A stretch of DNA of 64,000 nucleotides, taken from the NCBI GenBank assembly GCA_007994965.1, contig VOPW01000001.1:2542001-2606000 (forward strand), given 5' to 3'. The position numbers and the translations under genes were made by a program. Under the pieces are notes generated by a model. That model was not told where the DNA came from. It saw only the letters and a list, made by a program, of their open reading frames with translations, and did no database searches. Each line of letters opens with the position of its first letter. The stretch's first letter is position 1. Below, piece after piece: positions 10,097 through 21,501 of this stretch. The DNA is from Piscinibacter aquaticus (GTDB lineage Bacteria; Pseudomonadota; Gammaproteobacteria; Burkholderiales; Burkholderiaceae_C).

Positions 10097-11637
10097 TCAA
10101 ACCACCCAGACCGCCTGCAGGACGATCAGGAGCCCCACGATGCCTGCGACTTTCAGCATGTCCGCCCGTTCCAGGCGCAACTGGGCCACGCTCTTGGCCG
10201 CGCGCACCGTCCCGAGCACCGGCCGCGAGGTGGCGGCCATCAGTTGCTGCACGTCATGGAAGGTGGGCCGCATGCGCTCGAGTAGCAGCGGCGTCCCGAT
10301 GACTGCGGCGAGCGTGGCGAGGAACGCGAGCAGGGCCAGTGCAGCCGACTGGGCGCCACGGGACCGGGGCCTACCGCGGGCGGATCGACGACGCGGAACT
10401 CCGCGAGATGCGACGATTCGTCGAGCTTCACGCCGAGCGAGGCCGATTCACGCCGCGAGACCAGCGCTTCGTAGTTCTTGCGCATGATGTCGTAGTCGCG
10501 ATTGAGTTGCGCGAGTTCGGCTTCTACTTGCGGGACCTTGCCGGCCGTCGCCCGGATCTGGTCGAGACGAGCCTGCTGCGTCGACAGCTGCGCACGCAGC
10601 GACGATACACGGGCCTCGGTCTCGGCCAGCTGGACGCGGATCTGCTGGTACACGGGGCTGGTGGCCGCCATCTTCTCGCCACCGGGGCGCGCCCGGGCCG
10701 CCTCTTCCGCCCGCTTCTGCTGCTCGAGCTGGCCGATCACACGGCGCGCATTCGCGACGTCGGGATGTTCTTCGGTGTAGCGCCGCAGCAGCTCGTCGAG
10801 CTGCCGTTTCTGGGCGTCGAGCCGAGCATCGAGCTCGCTGGGCGCAGTGACCACGGCCGGGCGCGCCTCGGGTGGCAGCAGCGGCGCCTCCGACGAGAGT
10901 TCTCGGCGCAGGGTGTCGCGAGCCTGCTCGGCGGCGAGCAGTTCGGTCTTCAGCCGGCTGACCTCGTCCGTCAAGGCCGACATGCGGCCAAAGTAGTCCT
11001 GGTTCGAAACGCCGGTCACGCCGAAGTTGCGCAGCTTGAACTCCTTCAGGCGGTTTTCCGAGTCGATCAGCTTGAGTTCGTACGAACGGATCTGTTCGTC
11101 GATGAAGCGCGTCGCCTCGAGTGAATCACGGCGCTTCGTGCCCTCGGTGGAATCGACGAAGAGGGCCAGCGTCGCTTCGACGATCCGCCGTGCGCGCTCG
11201 GGATCCTTGTCGCGGTAGACGATCGAATACTGGTTGCCGGAACCGGTGGCGGTGAACTTGATCTGCTGCATCAGCGAATCGACCAGCCGCTCCCGGTTGG
11301 CAAGTTGCTTCGGTTCGAGGCCCAGGTTCGGCACCTCGATCAGCTTCTCGACGTTCGGGCGAGAGATGACGGTGCGCGCCAGCATGCGAACCTGCATCTC
11401 GATGTCGGGCTGATAGGCCAGCCCTGCCATCAGTGGCTTGAGCACCGTCTGAGTGTCGACGTAGATGCGAGCACTGGCCTCGTAGCGCTGCGGCGCGATG
11501 GTCACGGCCGCGGCGAGCACACCACCGACGATCCAGCCTGCCAGCACCGCCTGCCAGCGGTGCTTCCACGCCGCCCGCTTGATGCCAGACAGGCTCAGCT
11601 TCAGAAATCCAGAACCGGCGCCGGCTTGCATGGTCAT
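10097..11637 (-). CDS. Exopolysaccharide chain-length determinant, Wzz/EpsF-like (frameshifted)
   Basis: An inner-membrane polysaccharide co-polymerase. It has a membrane segment near the N terminus (WQAVLAGWIVGGVLAAAVTIA), a periplasmic Wzz domain (RYEASARIYVDTQTV), long coiled-coil stretches (about residues 180-390) and the conserved VVDPPAVGP before the second membrane region. A frame change near 10350 restores the C-terminal membrane segments, ending VGLLIVLQAVWVV at the TGA at 10097-10099. I prefer the start MTMQAGAG at 11637; an in-frame ATG at 11712 would overlap the upstream gene. It forms the two-protein co-polymerase/kinase system with the downstream kinase. Confidence 0.85.
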
Positions 11638-11689
11638 TGCACGTTCAACAGTAGCGTCAATTGCCGTGGGCGGGGGCGGAGGCGTCGCC

Positions 11690-12324
11690 TCAGAACCAGC
11701 CCTGCGGAACAATGATCACGTCGCCCGGCAGCACCGGCGCGTTCGCGGAGATGTCGCCGCGCCGCAGCAGGTCCTTCAGGCGCACGGCGTACTGCTTGCC
11801 GCCCTCGGATCCACGAATCAGCACGGCGGCATTGCCGTCGGCAAAGTCGGTGAGCCCGCCGACCTGGATCATCACATCGAGAAGCGTCATGTCCTTCCGA
11901 TAAGGTACCGACTGCGGCCGCGAAGCCTCGCCGACGATGCGGATCTGCTCGGAGTACACACCCTGGAAGCCGGTGACCACGACGCTGACCACAGGGTCAC
12001 GAATCACCCGCGCCAGCGACTTCTCCATCTCCCGGGCCAGTTCGGAAGGAGTCTTGCCCGCTGCGCGAAGGTCCTCCACCAGCGGCGTCGAGATCATGCC
12101 GTCCGGGCGGACCGTCACCACGGCCGACAGCTCCGGGTTGCGCCACACGACCACGTTCAAGGCGTCGAGCGGACCGATCAAATACTTGGGCGCAGTGGCT
12201 TCGACCTTGGCGGGAGCCGGGGAAACGCACCCATGCTGCCGCAGCCGGCCATCGCGGCGCCGGCGACGATCAGACCGAGAAGACGAAAGAGATTCGACAC
12301 GAGGTGCTCGCGAAGTCTGTTCAT
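11690..12324 (-). CDS. Polysaccharide export lipoprotein, Wza/EpsE-like (frameshifted)
   Basis: An outer-membrane export protein. The N terminus (MNRLREHL...) carries a lipoprotein signal ending in AMAGC, the Cys being the lipidation site. A Poly_export domain follows (LDALNVVVWRNPELS, VRPDGMISTPLV) and then a SLBB-type region (QSVPYRKDMTLLDVMIQVGG). It ends PGDVIIVPQGWF, as in XrtA-linked members. One frame change near 12235 is needed to join the lipobox to the domain; the length is about 211 residues. The next gene begins 52 bases downstream. It is probably the outer-membrane exit of the polymer. Confidence 0.85.
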
Positions 12325-12413
12325 ATGCTTTTCCTCAAACGAAGCCTGCCGCGATGAGCCTGTTGCTCCACTGCGACCGAACCCTACCCTGCAGAAGGGT
12401 GCACGACGATCTT

Positions 12414-13822
12414 CTACCTCGCCCCTTCCCGGAACAGGACGACGCTGACGGTCTCCACCAGCACCATGAGGTCGAGCAGCAACGAGTGGTTCTTGACGTA
12501 GTACAGGTCGAACTGATGCTTCTTGCGCGCGTCCTCGACCGAGGAGCCATACGCACAGCGTACCTGAGCCCAGCCGGTGACCCCCGGCTTGACGCTGTGG
12601 CGGATGTCATAGAAGGGGATTTGTTCCTTCAGTTGGGCCACGAACGAGGGCCGCTCCGGCCGCGGCCCAACGAGGCTCATCTCTCCGCGCAGCACACTGA
12701 TCAGCTGCGGCAGCTCATCGATGCGGCACTTGCGGATGAACGCACCGACGCGCGTGACGCGGCTGTCGTTGTGGGTGGCCCAACGCGCCACACCGTCCTT
12801 CTCGGCATCGGTGCGCATGCTGCGGAACTTCAGGCACATGAAGGTCCGACCGCGCAGGCCGACACGCTCCTGGCGATAGATGACCGGTCCCGGGCTGTCG
12901 AGCCGGATGGCGATCGCGGTCAGGATCATCACCGGCGCGGCGAGGAGCAGCAGCAGCGAGGAACAGACCACGTCGAAGATGCGCTTGACCACCGTGCGAG
13001 CCGGACCCTGCACGAAACCATGCCCGTAGATGAGCCAGCTGGCCTTGAGGCTCTCGGTGGGCACCTGACCCTTGGTGCGCTCGTAGAACCCGGCCAGATC
13101 CAGGACCGGCGTGCCCTGAAGTCGGCAGTCCAACAGGTCGTCCATGGGAACTCCGCCTCCGCGCTGCTCCTTGACGGCCACGATCACTTCGTCGACGCGC
13201 AGCTGCCGCACAAGTTGCGAGATGGACTGGCTTCTGTCGAAGACACGTTCGTCAGCAGGCACGGAAGCCTCGTCCGGGCCAGACGACCCATAGAAACCGA
13301 CGACCGTGCGGCGGGAGCGCCCGGGGTGGCGCAGGTCAGCGGCAACGTTTAGCGCGTCGCGCCCCGTGCCGACGATCAGGACGCGGGGCGCACCGACGTT
13401 GACCGGTGGATGACGCGGAACAGAAGGCGAACGCACACGGCGCCGAGCACGGTGTACAGCCCGGCATGAAAGATGAAGTCCAGCGCGTGGCTGCCCATGC
13501 CGTCGGTCTTGATCGCCGCATAGGCGATCGAGCAACCGATCACGATCGCTGCCAGTGCGCGGATCAGCCGGGAGCCGACACTGACCACCTCCGCGCCCTG
13601 TCGGTACAGGCCGACCAGCGCATACAGCATCGACATGAACAGGGCGAACGCTGCGGCCGGGAGCAGCATGGTGTGCAGGGTCGCATCGAAGCCCATGCCG
13701 TCATGCTGGCTTGCGGCGGAGCCGTTGGCGGCCATGAGCACGGCAAGGAAGCACAGGAGCCCGTCTGCGAACCACTCGGCAAGCGCCGACAACCGGATGT
13801 GATGCTGGAAGACCTTGAGCAT
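12414..13822 (-). CDS. Polyprenyl glycosylphosphotransferase (EPS-priming, EpsB/WcaJ-like, frameshifted)
   Basis: The priming enzyme that puts the first sugar-1-phosphate on undecaprenyl phosphate. The N-terminal half has four membrane segments and a nucleotide-binding-like domain (PRVLIVGTGRDALNVAADLR). The C-terminal catalytic half has KRIFDVVCSSLLLLLAAPV, FRSMRTDAEKDG, CRIDELPQL and MSLVGPRPERP, all standard for the family. One frame change near 13385; about 469 residues. The start at 13822 has AGAGG about 8 bases ahead; an in-frame ATG at 13852 is an alternative. It is the first gene of the minus-strand EPS operon, 89 bases upstream of the export gene. Confidence 0.87.
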
Positions 13823-14000
13823 TGAGGATGCCTCTGGCAGTTGGGACTGCATCCGGAATTCGGGTGAATGTTCCGGTGCCTTTCACTTCTCGGTGAGGGC
13901 CTCGAAATTCTCGAGAGGCACGCCGTGCGGAGAAACCCTCCAAACGAGGGAAATCCCAAGTGGCAGCGGCTCTGGTCGCGCTGCTGCCGCCCGAAACGAA

Positions 14001-14030
14001 GAAGGGCTGGTTCTTGCGAACCAGCCCTTC
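14001..14030 (-). terminator. Hairpin terminator after the tRNA cluster
   Basis: A perfect 13-base inverted repeat (GAAGGGCTGGTTC / GAACCAGCCCTTC) with a 4-base loop lies 7 bases after the 3' end of tRNA-Asp on the minus strand. A T-containing stretch (TTCGTTTCG) follows. It most likely ends the tRNA transcript before the exopolysaccharide operon. The stretch 13831-14000 between it and the EPS genes holds no gene that I can see and probably contains the EPS promoter. Confidence 0.7.
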
Positions 14031-14037
14031 GAATGGG

Positions 14038-14114
14038 TGGCGGAGTGGACGGGGCTCGAACCCGCGACCCCCGGCGTGACAGGCCGGTATTCTAACCAAC
14101 TGAACTACCACTCC
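14038..14114 (-). tRNA. tRNA-Asp (GTC)
   Basis: A full 77-base cloverleaf on the minus strand. The acceptor stem GGAGTGG pairs with CCACTCC, the anticodon loop is CTGTCAC with anticodon GTC, the T-arm is GGTTCGAGCC, and 3' GCCA is encoded. It is the last of three tRNAs in a row. Confidence 0.97.
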
Positions 14115-14160
14115 GCGTGGCCGACAGCTTCAGGATTGCTCCTCAAGCGCTGCCGCAACT

Positions 14161-14236
14161 TGGCGTCCCCTAGGGGATTCGAACCCCTGTTACAACCGTG
14201 AAAGGGTCGTGTCCTAGGCCTCTAGACGAAGGGGAC
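14161..14236 (-). tRNA. tRNA-Glu (TTC)
   Basis: A 76-base tRNA on the minus strand. It has acceptor stem GTCCCCT/AGGGGAC, anticodon TTC in the loop CTTTCAC, T-arm GGTTCGAATCC, and encoded GCCA. It lies between tRNA-Asp and tRNA-Ala and about 180 bases from the gene for its own synthetase, gltX. Confidence 0.97.
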
Positions 14237-14283
14237 TGGAAGTCTTTCGTCGACTCGAACCTGCGCCGTGCATCAAGGACACT

Positions 14284-14359
<76 letters not shown>

Positions 14360-14419
14360 GTGTGGTGCGTTGGTGCAGCCGTCGCAGTTTCAAGCGAGAC
14401 CGCGAGTATAGCTTGATTT

Positions 14420-15832
14420 TCAGACGCCTTGCAAACGGCGCAGCACCAACTCGCGCTGGAACAGCTCGAGCACCGCATCGATCGACGGTGTCTGGACGCG
14501 ACCGCACACCAGCACGCGCAGCGCCGGCGCCAGTTGCGGCATCTTGAGGCCGTGTGCACCGAGGATCTCCTTCATCGCGAAAGCGATCGTGCCTTTGTCC
14601 CAGTCGATCGCCGCAAGGCGATCGCGCAAGGCCTGAAGCGCCGGTCGCACCGCATCCGTCACGTGCTGCGCGACGTCCTCATCGCGCGGCGAGACGTCGA
14701 AGTAGTACATCCCCAGCCAGTCGGCGAGCTCGACGACGGTGGCACAGCGATCCTTGAACAGCGCGCACATGCGCGACAGCCGTTCGTCGGCCGCCACGGG
14801 CGCACCACGCGAGGCCAGCAGCATGGCCACCCGTGCCGCCAGCTCCGCATCCGGCGTCTGCTTGATGACGTGCGCGTTGACCCAGTTGAGCTTGGCCGCA
14901 TCCCACTGCGCCGGGCTGCGCGCGAGGTGGCTGCCGTCGAACCACGACACCAGCTGCCGGCGGTCGAACAGTTCGTCGTCGCCGTGGCTCCAGCCAAGCC
15001 GCGCGAGGTAGTTCACCATCGCGTCGGGCAGGTAGCCGGCTTCCTCGTACTGCATCACGCTCACCGCGCCGTGGCGCTTGGAGAGCTTGTCGCCATCCGG
15101 GCCGAGGATCATGGGCACGTGGCCGTACTCGGGAAGCTCGGCGCCCAAGGCCCGCAGGATATTGATCTGGCGCGGCGTGTTGTTGACATGGTCGTCGCCG
15201 CGGATGACGTGGCTGATCTGCATGTCCCAGTCGTCGACCACGACGCAGAAGTTGTAGGTCGGCGTGCCGTCGGGACGGCTGATGATCAGGTCGTCGAGCT
15301 CGCGGTTGCTGATCGTGATCGGCCCCTTGACCATGTCGTTCCAGGTCACGTCGCCGTCGATCGGGTTGCGAAAGCGCACCACCGGCTTCATGCCGGCCGG
15401 CACCAGGGGCAGGCTCTTGCCCGGCTCGGGCCGCCAGCGGCCGTCGTAGCGCGGCTTCTCGCCCCGCGCGCGCTGCGCCTCGCGCATCGCATCGAGTTCT
15501 TCCGGCGTGCAGTAGCACTGGTAGGCCGTACCGGCTGCGAGCATCTGATCGATCACCGCGCGATAGCGATCGAGGCGCTGCATCTGATAGAACGGCCCCT
15601 CGTCATAGTCCAACCGCAGCCAATTCATCGCAGCGATGATCTGGTCGACAGCCTCCTGAGTGGAGCGGGCAACGTCGGTGTCCTCGATGCGCAGGATGAA
15701 GTCGCCGCCGTGATGGCGGGCGAAGGCCCACGAGAACAGCGCGGTGCGCGCCGTGCCAAGGTGCAGGAAGCCCGTCGGCGACGGAGCAATGCGGGTACGG
15801 ACTCTTCGGGTCATCGGTGTCGGAGTGGTCAC
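14420..15832 (-). CDS. gltX: Glutamyl-tRNA synthetase
   Basis: A class I aminoacyl-tRNA synthetase that charges tRNA-Glu. The HIGH-type motif reads [14 protein letters not shown] and the KMSKS-type motif DKLSKRHGA, with the Rossmann fold and the C-terminal anticodon-binding region at normal length (470 residues), unbroken. The longest reading starts at a GTG at 15832 that overlaps the metZ stop as GTGA. An ATG six codons later (15814, [13 protein letters not shown]) fits the usual family start just as well; neither has a strong Shine-Dalgarno. The tRNA-Glu gene lies just downstream on the same strand. Confidence 0.96.
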   Translation of the reverse strand: MTTPTPMTRRVRTRIAPSPTGFLHLGTARTALFSWAFARHHGGDFILRIEDTDVARSTQEAVDQIIAAMNWLRLDYDEGPFYQMQRLDRYRAVIDQMLAAGTAYQCYCTPEELDAMREAQRARGEKPRYDGRWRPEPGKSLPLVPAGMKPVVRFRNPIDGDVTWNDMVKGPITISNRELDDLIISRPDGTPTYNFCVVVDDWDMQISHVIRGDDHVNNTPRQINILRALGAELPEYGHVPMILGPDGDKLSKRHGAVSVMQYEEAGYLPDAMVNYLARLGWSHGDDELFDRRQLVSWFDGSHLARSPAQWDAAKLNWVNAHVIKQTPDAELAARVAMLLASRGAPVAADERLSRMCALFKDRCATVVELADWLGMYYFDVSPRDEDVAQHVTDAVRPALQALRDRLAAIDWDKGTIAFAMKEILGAHGLKMPQLAPALRVLVCGRVQTPSIDAVLELFQRELVLRRLQGV

Positions 15833-17063
15833 AGCGTCGCGAGGCCGCGCTGCAGGTCGGCCTGCAGGTCACGCACGTCGTCCAGGCCCACGGCCACGCG
15901 GATCATGCCCTGCGTGATGCCTGCAGCCGGCGCTGGTCTTCGGTCAGTCGCCCATGCGAGGTGCTCGCCGGGTGGGTGATGGTGGTCTTGGTGTCGCCGA
16001 GGTTGGCCGTGATGGAGCACACACGCGTGTTATCGATCACGTGGAAGGCGCGCCGGCGCGCTTCGGCCGCCCCGCCCTCGGCACGGCCCCGCACGACGAA
16101 CGACACGACGGCGCCGCCGCTGCCCGATTGCTGGGCCATGGCCAGCGCATGCTGCGGATGGGACTCCAGCCCGGGATAGTAGACGCGCTCGACCTGCGGC
16201 TGCGCTTCCAGCCAGCGCGCCAGCTCGAGCGCACGCCGGCTCTGCGCCTCCATGCGGATGCCGAGCGTCTCCAGTCCCTTGAGCACCACCCAGGCATTGA
16301 AGGGCGACAGGCTCATGCCCGCGCTGCGCATCACCGGCACGAACTTCTCGTTGACCAGCGCCTCGGTGGCGCAGATGGCACCCGCGATCACGCGCCCCTG
16401 GCCGTCGAGGTACTTGGTGCCGGAGTGGATGACGATGTCGGCGCCATAATCGACCGGGCGCTGCAGCGCCGGCGAGCAGAAGCAGTTGTCGACCGCGAGC
16501 CAGGCCCCGGCGCGCTTGGCGATGGCCGACAGCGCGGCGATGTCGCACACCTCGGTCAGCGGATTGGTGGGCGACTCGGCGAACAGCAACTTGGTGTTCG
16601 GGCGGATGGCCTGCTGCCACTGCGCCACGTCGGTCTGCGAGACGAACGTCGTCTCGACACCGAACTTGGCGAACTCCCGACCGAACAGCATGATCGTCGA
16701 GCCGAACACGCTTTGCGAGCACACGACGTGGTCGCCAGCCTTGAGCAGGCCCATGCCCAGCAGCAGGATCGCGCTCATGCCGCTGGATGTGGCGATGCAG
16801 GCCTGCGCGCCTTCCAGCGCCGCGAGACGCCGCTCGAACATCATCACCGTGGGGTTGGTGAAGCGCGAGTAGATGAACGCTTCCTCCTCGTTGGCGAAGC
16901 GCGCGGCGGCCGTGGCCGCATCGGGCTGACGGAAGCTGCTGGTCAGGAACAGCGCTTCGCTGTTCTCGCCCCAGGCGCTGGCCGGAAGGCCCTCGCGCAC
17001 CGCCAGGGTGTCGAGGTGCGTGCCCTCGGGCAGATCGACGCGCGGAATGCGCTTGTCGCTCAT
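15829..17063 (-). CDS. metZ: O-succinylhomoserine sulfhydrylase (frameshift near the C terminus)
   Basis: A PLP enzyme of the Cys/Met metabolism family that makes homocysteine from O-succinylhomoserine and sulfide. The PLP lysine is in [15 protein letters not shown], and SRFTNPTV and AVDNCFCSP are family motifs. The MetZ-type C terminus ([18 protein letters not shown]) is followed by a frame change near 15930 and the conserved end [14 protein letters not shown]. The length is about 411 residues. The start overlaps the purF stop by one base (TGATG), matching the purF-metZ order of many betaproteobacteria. Confidence 0.93.
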
Positions 17064-18583
17064 CAGCCGGCCTCCGAGGCGTTGTGCAGCGCCAGGCGGG
17101 AGCGATCGCCGCCCTCCTCTTCGTCACCCTGGCTCTTGCGCTGGGCGGCCAGCGTGTCGAAATCGGCCGCGCTGATGTCACCCGTGATGTAGACGCCGTC
17201 GAAGCACGAGGCTTCGAAACCCTGCAGCTTCGGGTTGAGCGCCGCCACCACCTTCTTCATCGCCGCGACGTCCTGGTAGATCAGCGCATCGGCCCCGATG
17301 TAACGGCGGATCTCCTCGGTGCTGCGGTTGTGGGCGATCAGTTCGTCCTTGGTCGGCATGTCGATGCCATACACGTTCGGGAAGCGCACCGGCGGCGCGG
17401 CCGAGGCCATGTAGACCTTGCGCGCGCCCGCATCGCGTGCCATCTGCACGATCTCCTTCGACGTGGTGCCGCGCACGATGGAATCGTCCACCAGCAGCAC
17501 ATTGCGCCCCTTGAACTCGCTGGCAATCGCATTGAGCTTCTGGCGCACCGACTTCTTGCGCATGCCCTGCCCCGGCATGATGAAGGTGCGGCCCACGTAG
17601 CGGTTCTTCACGAAGCCTTCGCGGTACGGCTTGCCGATCTTTTGCGCGAGTTGCATGGCCGATGGGCGGCTCGACTCCGGAATCGGGATCACGACGTCGA
17701 TCTCGCTCGGCGGCATCGTCGAGATCAACCGCTGCGCCAGCGTCTCGCCCATGTTCAGGCGGGCCGGTAGACGGAGATGCCGTCCATCACCGAATCCGGT
17801 CGCGCGAGGTAGACGAACTCGAACATGCAGGGGTTGAGCGTCGGGTGCTCGGCACATTGCTGCGCATGCACCCGGCCCTCGAGGTCGATGAAGATCGCCT
17901 CGCCCGGCGCCACGTCACGCACGAGCTTGTGGCCGGTGCCTTCGAGCGCCACCGACTCGCTGGCCACCATCACCTCGCGCCCCTCGGGCCCCTGCCCTTC
18001 GCCGAAGCACAATGGCCGGATGCCGAACGGGTCGCGGAAGGCCAGCAGGCCGTGGCCGGCGATCAGCGCGATCACGGCGTAGGAGCCCTTCAGCCGCTTG
18101 TGCACGGCCCCGACCGCCTTGAAGATCGCCTCCGGCGTCAAGGGCAGATCGCGCGCTGCGAGCTCGAGCTCGTGCGCCACGATGTTGATCAGCACCTCGG
18201 TGTCGCTCTCGGTGTTGATATGGCGCCGGTCGATGTCGAACAGTTCCTGCTTCAGCGAGTGCGCGTTGGTCAGGTTGCCGTTGTGCACGAGCACGATGCC
18301 GAACGGCGCATTCACGTAGAAGGGCTGCGCCTCTTCCTCGCTGTAGGCATTGCCCGCGGTCGGGTAACGCACGGCCGAGCCCCACACGCCCGGGCAGCGC
18401 CCGCATGTTGCGGGTGCGGAACACGTCGCGCACCATGCCGCGGGCCTTGTGCATGAAGCACTTGGTGCCCTCCATCGTGACGATGCCCGCGGCGTCCTGC
18501 CCACGGTGCTGCAACAGCAGCAGCGCGTCGTAGATCAGCTGATTGACCGGCGAACGCGAGATCACACCGACGATGCCACACAT
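17063..18583 (-). CDS. purF: Amidophosphoribosyltransferase (two frameshifts)
   Basis: The first committed enzyme of purine synthesis, making phosphoribosylamine from PRPP and glutamine. It starts MCGIVGVIS, with Cys2 as the glutaminase nucleophile. [17 protein letters not shown] and [10 protein letters not shown] follow in the class II amidotransferase part. The PRPP-binding loop is [14 protein letters not shown] in the phosphoribosyltransferase part. Frame changes near 18395 and 17758 are needed, giving about 506 residues. It follows cvpA by 30 bases in the conserved folC-dedD-cvpA-purF-metZ run. Confidence 0.94.
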
Positions 18584-18613
18584 GTCACTGACTCCTGTTC
18601 ATCGCGCGGGCAT

Positions 18614-19120
18614 TCACGCCCGGCGCAGCTGCTGCGCCACCTGCGGCGGCAGCAGCGGCATCAAACCTTCGAGCATGGCGGCGAGCACGCCCGCGCCACG
18701 GGACTGCTGCCACGCAGCCGACTTCACCGCCGGCGTCAAGCCGACCACCGCAGCCACCGCCAGCAGCAGCACGACGCCGCGCAGCGCACCGAACAGCGCA
18801 CCCAGGCCGCGATCGGGAATCGACAGGGGTGTGGCATGCAGCAGCAAGCGGATCAGCCTCGCCGCGATCGCCCAGACGATCAGCGCCAGCACGAACACCA
18901 GCGCGAACGCCGCGCCGAGATTGAGGGCCGTGCCGGGCGCGCCGATCGGCAGGTAGGGCGCGGCCACCGGTGCGAACCACTGCGCTGCAAACCATGCGGC
19001 CACCCAGCCGGCCAGCGACAGCACCTCGAAAACGAAGCCGCGGATCAACCCGACGATCACCGACACCGCCAGCACCGCCAGCAGCGTGATGTCGACCCAG
19101 CCGATCTGCGAGAGCTCCAT
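18614..19120 (-). CDS. cvpA: CvpA family membrane protein
   Basis: An intact 168-residue inner-membrane protein with four hydrophobic segments, the first being VDITLLAVLAVSVIVGLIRG. The pattern SVIVGLIRGFVFEVLSLAGW is the CvpA family hallmark. The family was named for colicin V production; its molecular role is still unclear. It lies between dedD and purF, its most common neighbour across proteobacteria. Confidence 0.9.
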   Translation of the reverse strand: MELSQIGWVDITLLAVLAVSVIVGLIRGFVFEVLSLAGWVAAWFAAQWFAPVAAPYLPIGAPGTALNLGAAFALVFVLALIVWAIAARLIRLLLHATPLSIPDRGLGALFGALRGVVLLLAVAAVVGLTPAVKSAAWQQSRGAGVLAAMLEGLMPLLPPQVAQQLRRA

Positions 19121-19130
19121 GGGCTTTCGC

Positions 19131-19906
19131 TCAGAGTGTCAGCACGACCGCGCCGACACCCGCCGCCTTGGCCTTGGCGAGTGCCTTCTCGGCCTCCTCC
19201 CGGCTCGCGTAGGGCCCGGCGCGCACACGCGTGCGATTGCCCGACGAAGTCTCGACGACCTGCGTGTAGCTCTTGAGACCGAGCTTCTCGAGCTTGGCGC
19301 GCATCTCGCGCGCCGCGGCGGCATCGGCGAAGGCGCCCGCCTGCACGACGAATCGGCCGCCCTCGCGGGCGGCCGGCGTTGCGGGGGCTTCCTTCGCAAC
19401 CGGTGTCTTGGGCTCCGCCTTGGCCTCGAGCAGCGCCTTGGCGCGAGCGGCTTCTTCGGCCGCAGCGGTGGCGGCCGGCCGCGCCGGCGGTACCTCGGGC
19501 TTCTTCGCCTCGGCGACGGGCGCCGGCGACCGCGACGGAGCCGCGCTCGCCACCGGCGGCGTCTCGCGCGGCGCCTCGGCCGGCGGAGCAGCCTCATCGC
19601 GGGCGAGGCCACGATCAATCCGGAGGCTTTCGCGGCGGGTGCGCGTGCCGGCGGCATCTCGAGCGCGGGGGAGCCGTCCTTGCGGGGTATCTCGATGGGG
19701 ATGTCCACCGGCACCGGACGCGGCTGCGTCTCGAACACGAGCGGGAAGCCGATCACGCCGGCCATCATCAGCACCGCAGCACCGATCAGACGGCGGCGGG
19801 CTCGCGTACGTGCGGTCGCCACGTCGTCGCCGGGACCGCCCGACTTCGACTTCGGAGAAGCATCGGCAGCGTTCGAGCGACGCTGGAAGAACGACAGCAG
19901 ACCCAT
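19131..19906 (-). CDS. dedD: SPOR-domain cell-division protein, DedD-like (frameshifted)
   Basis: A bitopic inner-membrane protein that would bind denuded septal peptidoglycan. It has a short cytoplasmic N terminus and one membrane segment (RLIGAAVLMMAGVIGFPLVF, about residues 40-59). A proline/alanine-rich periplasmic linker and a C-terminal SPOR domain follow (GRFVVQAGAFADAAAAREMRAKLEKLG ... VRAGPYASREEAEKALA). One frame change near 19600 in the GC-rich linker; about 258 residues. It sits between folC and cvpA as in Escherichia coli and most betaproteobacteria. Confidence 0.88.
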
Positions 19907-19946
19907 GCGGTGCGTGAGGAGCGTGTAGGCGGATGAACCGCGGCGC

Positions 19947-21243
19947 TCAGCCGACGTGCCGCGCTCCGAGACGGGGCAGGCCGCCCTTCAACACGCCGCC
20001 GACGGTGTAGAACGAACCGAAGACGACGATTCTATCAGCCGGGTCTGCCGCAGCCAGGGCTGCCGCCAGCGCCTGTGCAGGGTCGGCATGCCGGTGCACG
20101 CCAATCGGGCCCGGGCCCCTGCAATCCAGAGAGGCGTGCAGCAACGGCGAGTTCCTCTGCCCTGGCCGCCCGCGGGATCGGCAGATCGGTGAAATGCCAG
20201 TTGTCGATCAGCGGCGCCATGCGGGTGAGGATGGCAGCGAGATCCTTGTCGCGCATCGCGCCGAAGACCGCGTGCGTGCGCGGATGAAACCCCATCTGGT
20301 CCAGGTTCTGCGCGAGTGCCGCCACAGAGTGCGGGTTGTGCGCGACATCGAGCACCAGCGTCGGCTGCCCCGCCACGATCTGGAAGCGCCCCGGCAACTC
20401 CACCAGCGCAAGCCCCGTGCGCACCGCCTGCGCGGTGATCGGCAGCCGCTCGCGCATTGCCTCGAACGCTGCCAGCACGCCCGACGCGTTGAGCAACTGG
20501 TTGGCACCACGCAGCGCGGGGTACGCCATCCCGTTGTAGCGACGCTCGCGACCCGCCCAGCTCCACTGCTGGCGGTCGCCGGCGTAGTTGAAGTCACGGC
20601 CGAACAGCCAGAGCTCGGCGCCGATGCGATCGGCCTCGGCGATCACGCTGGAGGGCACCACCGGGTCGCTGACGATGGCGGGCTTGCCGCGGCGCATGAT
20701 GCCGGCCTTCTCGCGGCCGATCGACTCGCGATCAGGCCCGAGGAACTCCATGTGATCGAGATCGATGCTGGTGATGATCGCGCAGTCGGTGTCGAAGGCA
20801 TTGACCGCATCGAAGCGCCCGCCCATGCCGACCTCGAGGATCACCAGGTCCAGCGGCGCATGCGCGAGCGCGCGGGCGATGGCCAGCGTGGTGAACTCGA
20901 AGATGCTCAGCGTGATCTCGCCTCGCGCGGCCTCGACCGCCTCGAAGTGCGGCAGCAGATCGGCCGCATCGGCCATGCGCCCGTCGATGCGGCAGCGCTC
21001 CTCGAAGTGCACGAGATGAGGCTTCGCATACAGGCCCACCCGGTAGCCGGCCTGAAGGGCGATCGCCTCGAGCATGGCGCAGGTCGACCCCTTGCCATTG
21101 GTGCCAGCGACGGTGATGACGGGCACGTCGAACTCCAGCCCGAGGCGCGAGCGCACCTCGATCACCCGCTCGAGCGAGAGGTCAATCTCGGTCGGGTGCA
21201 TGGCGGCGCAGTGGGCCAGCCAGTCGGAGAGCGTTCGCTTCAT
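19947..21243 (-). CDS. folC: Dihydrofolate synthase / folylpolyglutamate synthase (frameshifted)
   Basis: A Mur-ligase family enzyme that adds glutamate to dihydropteroate and to folates. It has the P-loop VAGTNGKGSTCAM, the metal-binding VILEVGMGGRFDA and TSIDLDHMEFLG, and the C-terminal domain motif VLDVAHNPHS. One frame change near 20120 joins the tail, which ends GGLPRLGARHVG. I chose the start MKRTLSDW at 21243; upstream in-frame codons are in the divergent intergenic region. In most relatives accD lies directly upstream. Here the NRPS/PKS cluster begins 258 bases away in the opposite direction. Confidence 0.92.
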
Positions 21244-21501
21244 CGACGGCCCCGCGTGAAGCACGGACGCAGCCCAAGTGGACCCGACCTCGAGCCCGCA
21301 GGCTGGATTCCGGGCCGCTGCCACTGGGCAGGCGCCAACTTCGACACTAACGGGACCCCGGAGTGGGGGCGTTGCCGTAACAGCAGCTCAGCATAATCAG
21401 GACGCGTCGGTAACCGGGGATGACATCGTCGGCGGGCCGGCACCGCCCGATGGGGAGTCTTGCAGATCGACCTCCTCACGAAACGGCTACCAGGAATCCA
21501 G
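21244..21501. promoter_or_regulatory. Divergent intergenic region between folC and the NRPS/PKS genes
   Basis: These 258 bases separate the minus-strand folC from the plus-strand megasynthase and must hold the promoter of the latter. A CATAAT box at 21392-21397 is a possible plus-strand -10, but its nearest -35-like TTGCCG is only 14 bases away, so I do not call a promoter. A clear AGGAA (21492-21496) lies 5 bases before the ATG at 21502. I see no operator, terminator or repeat. Confidence 0.4.

Noticed and set aside
15954..17192. 412-codon plus-strand frame over metZ and purF
   Set aside because: Antisense shadow of two well-identified enzymes; composition typical of GC-driven spurious frames.
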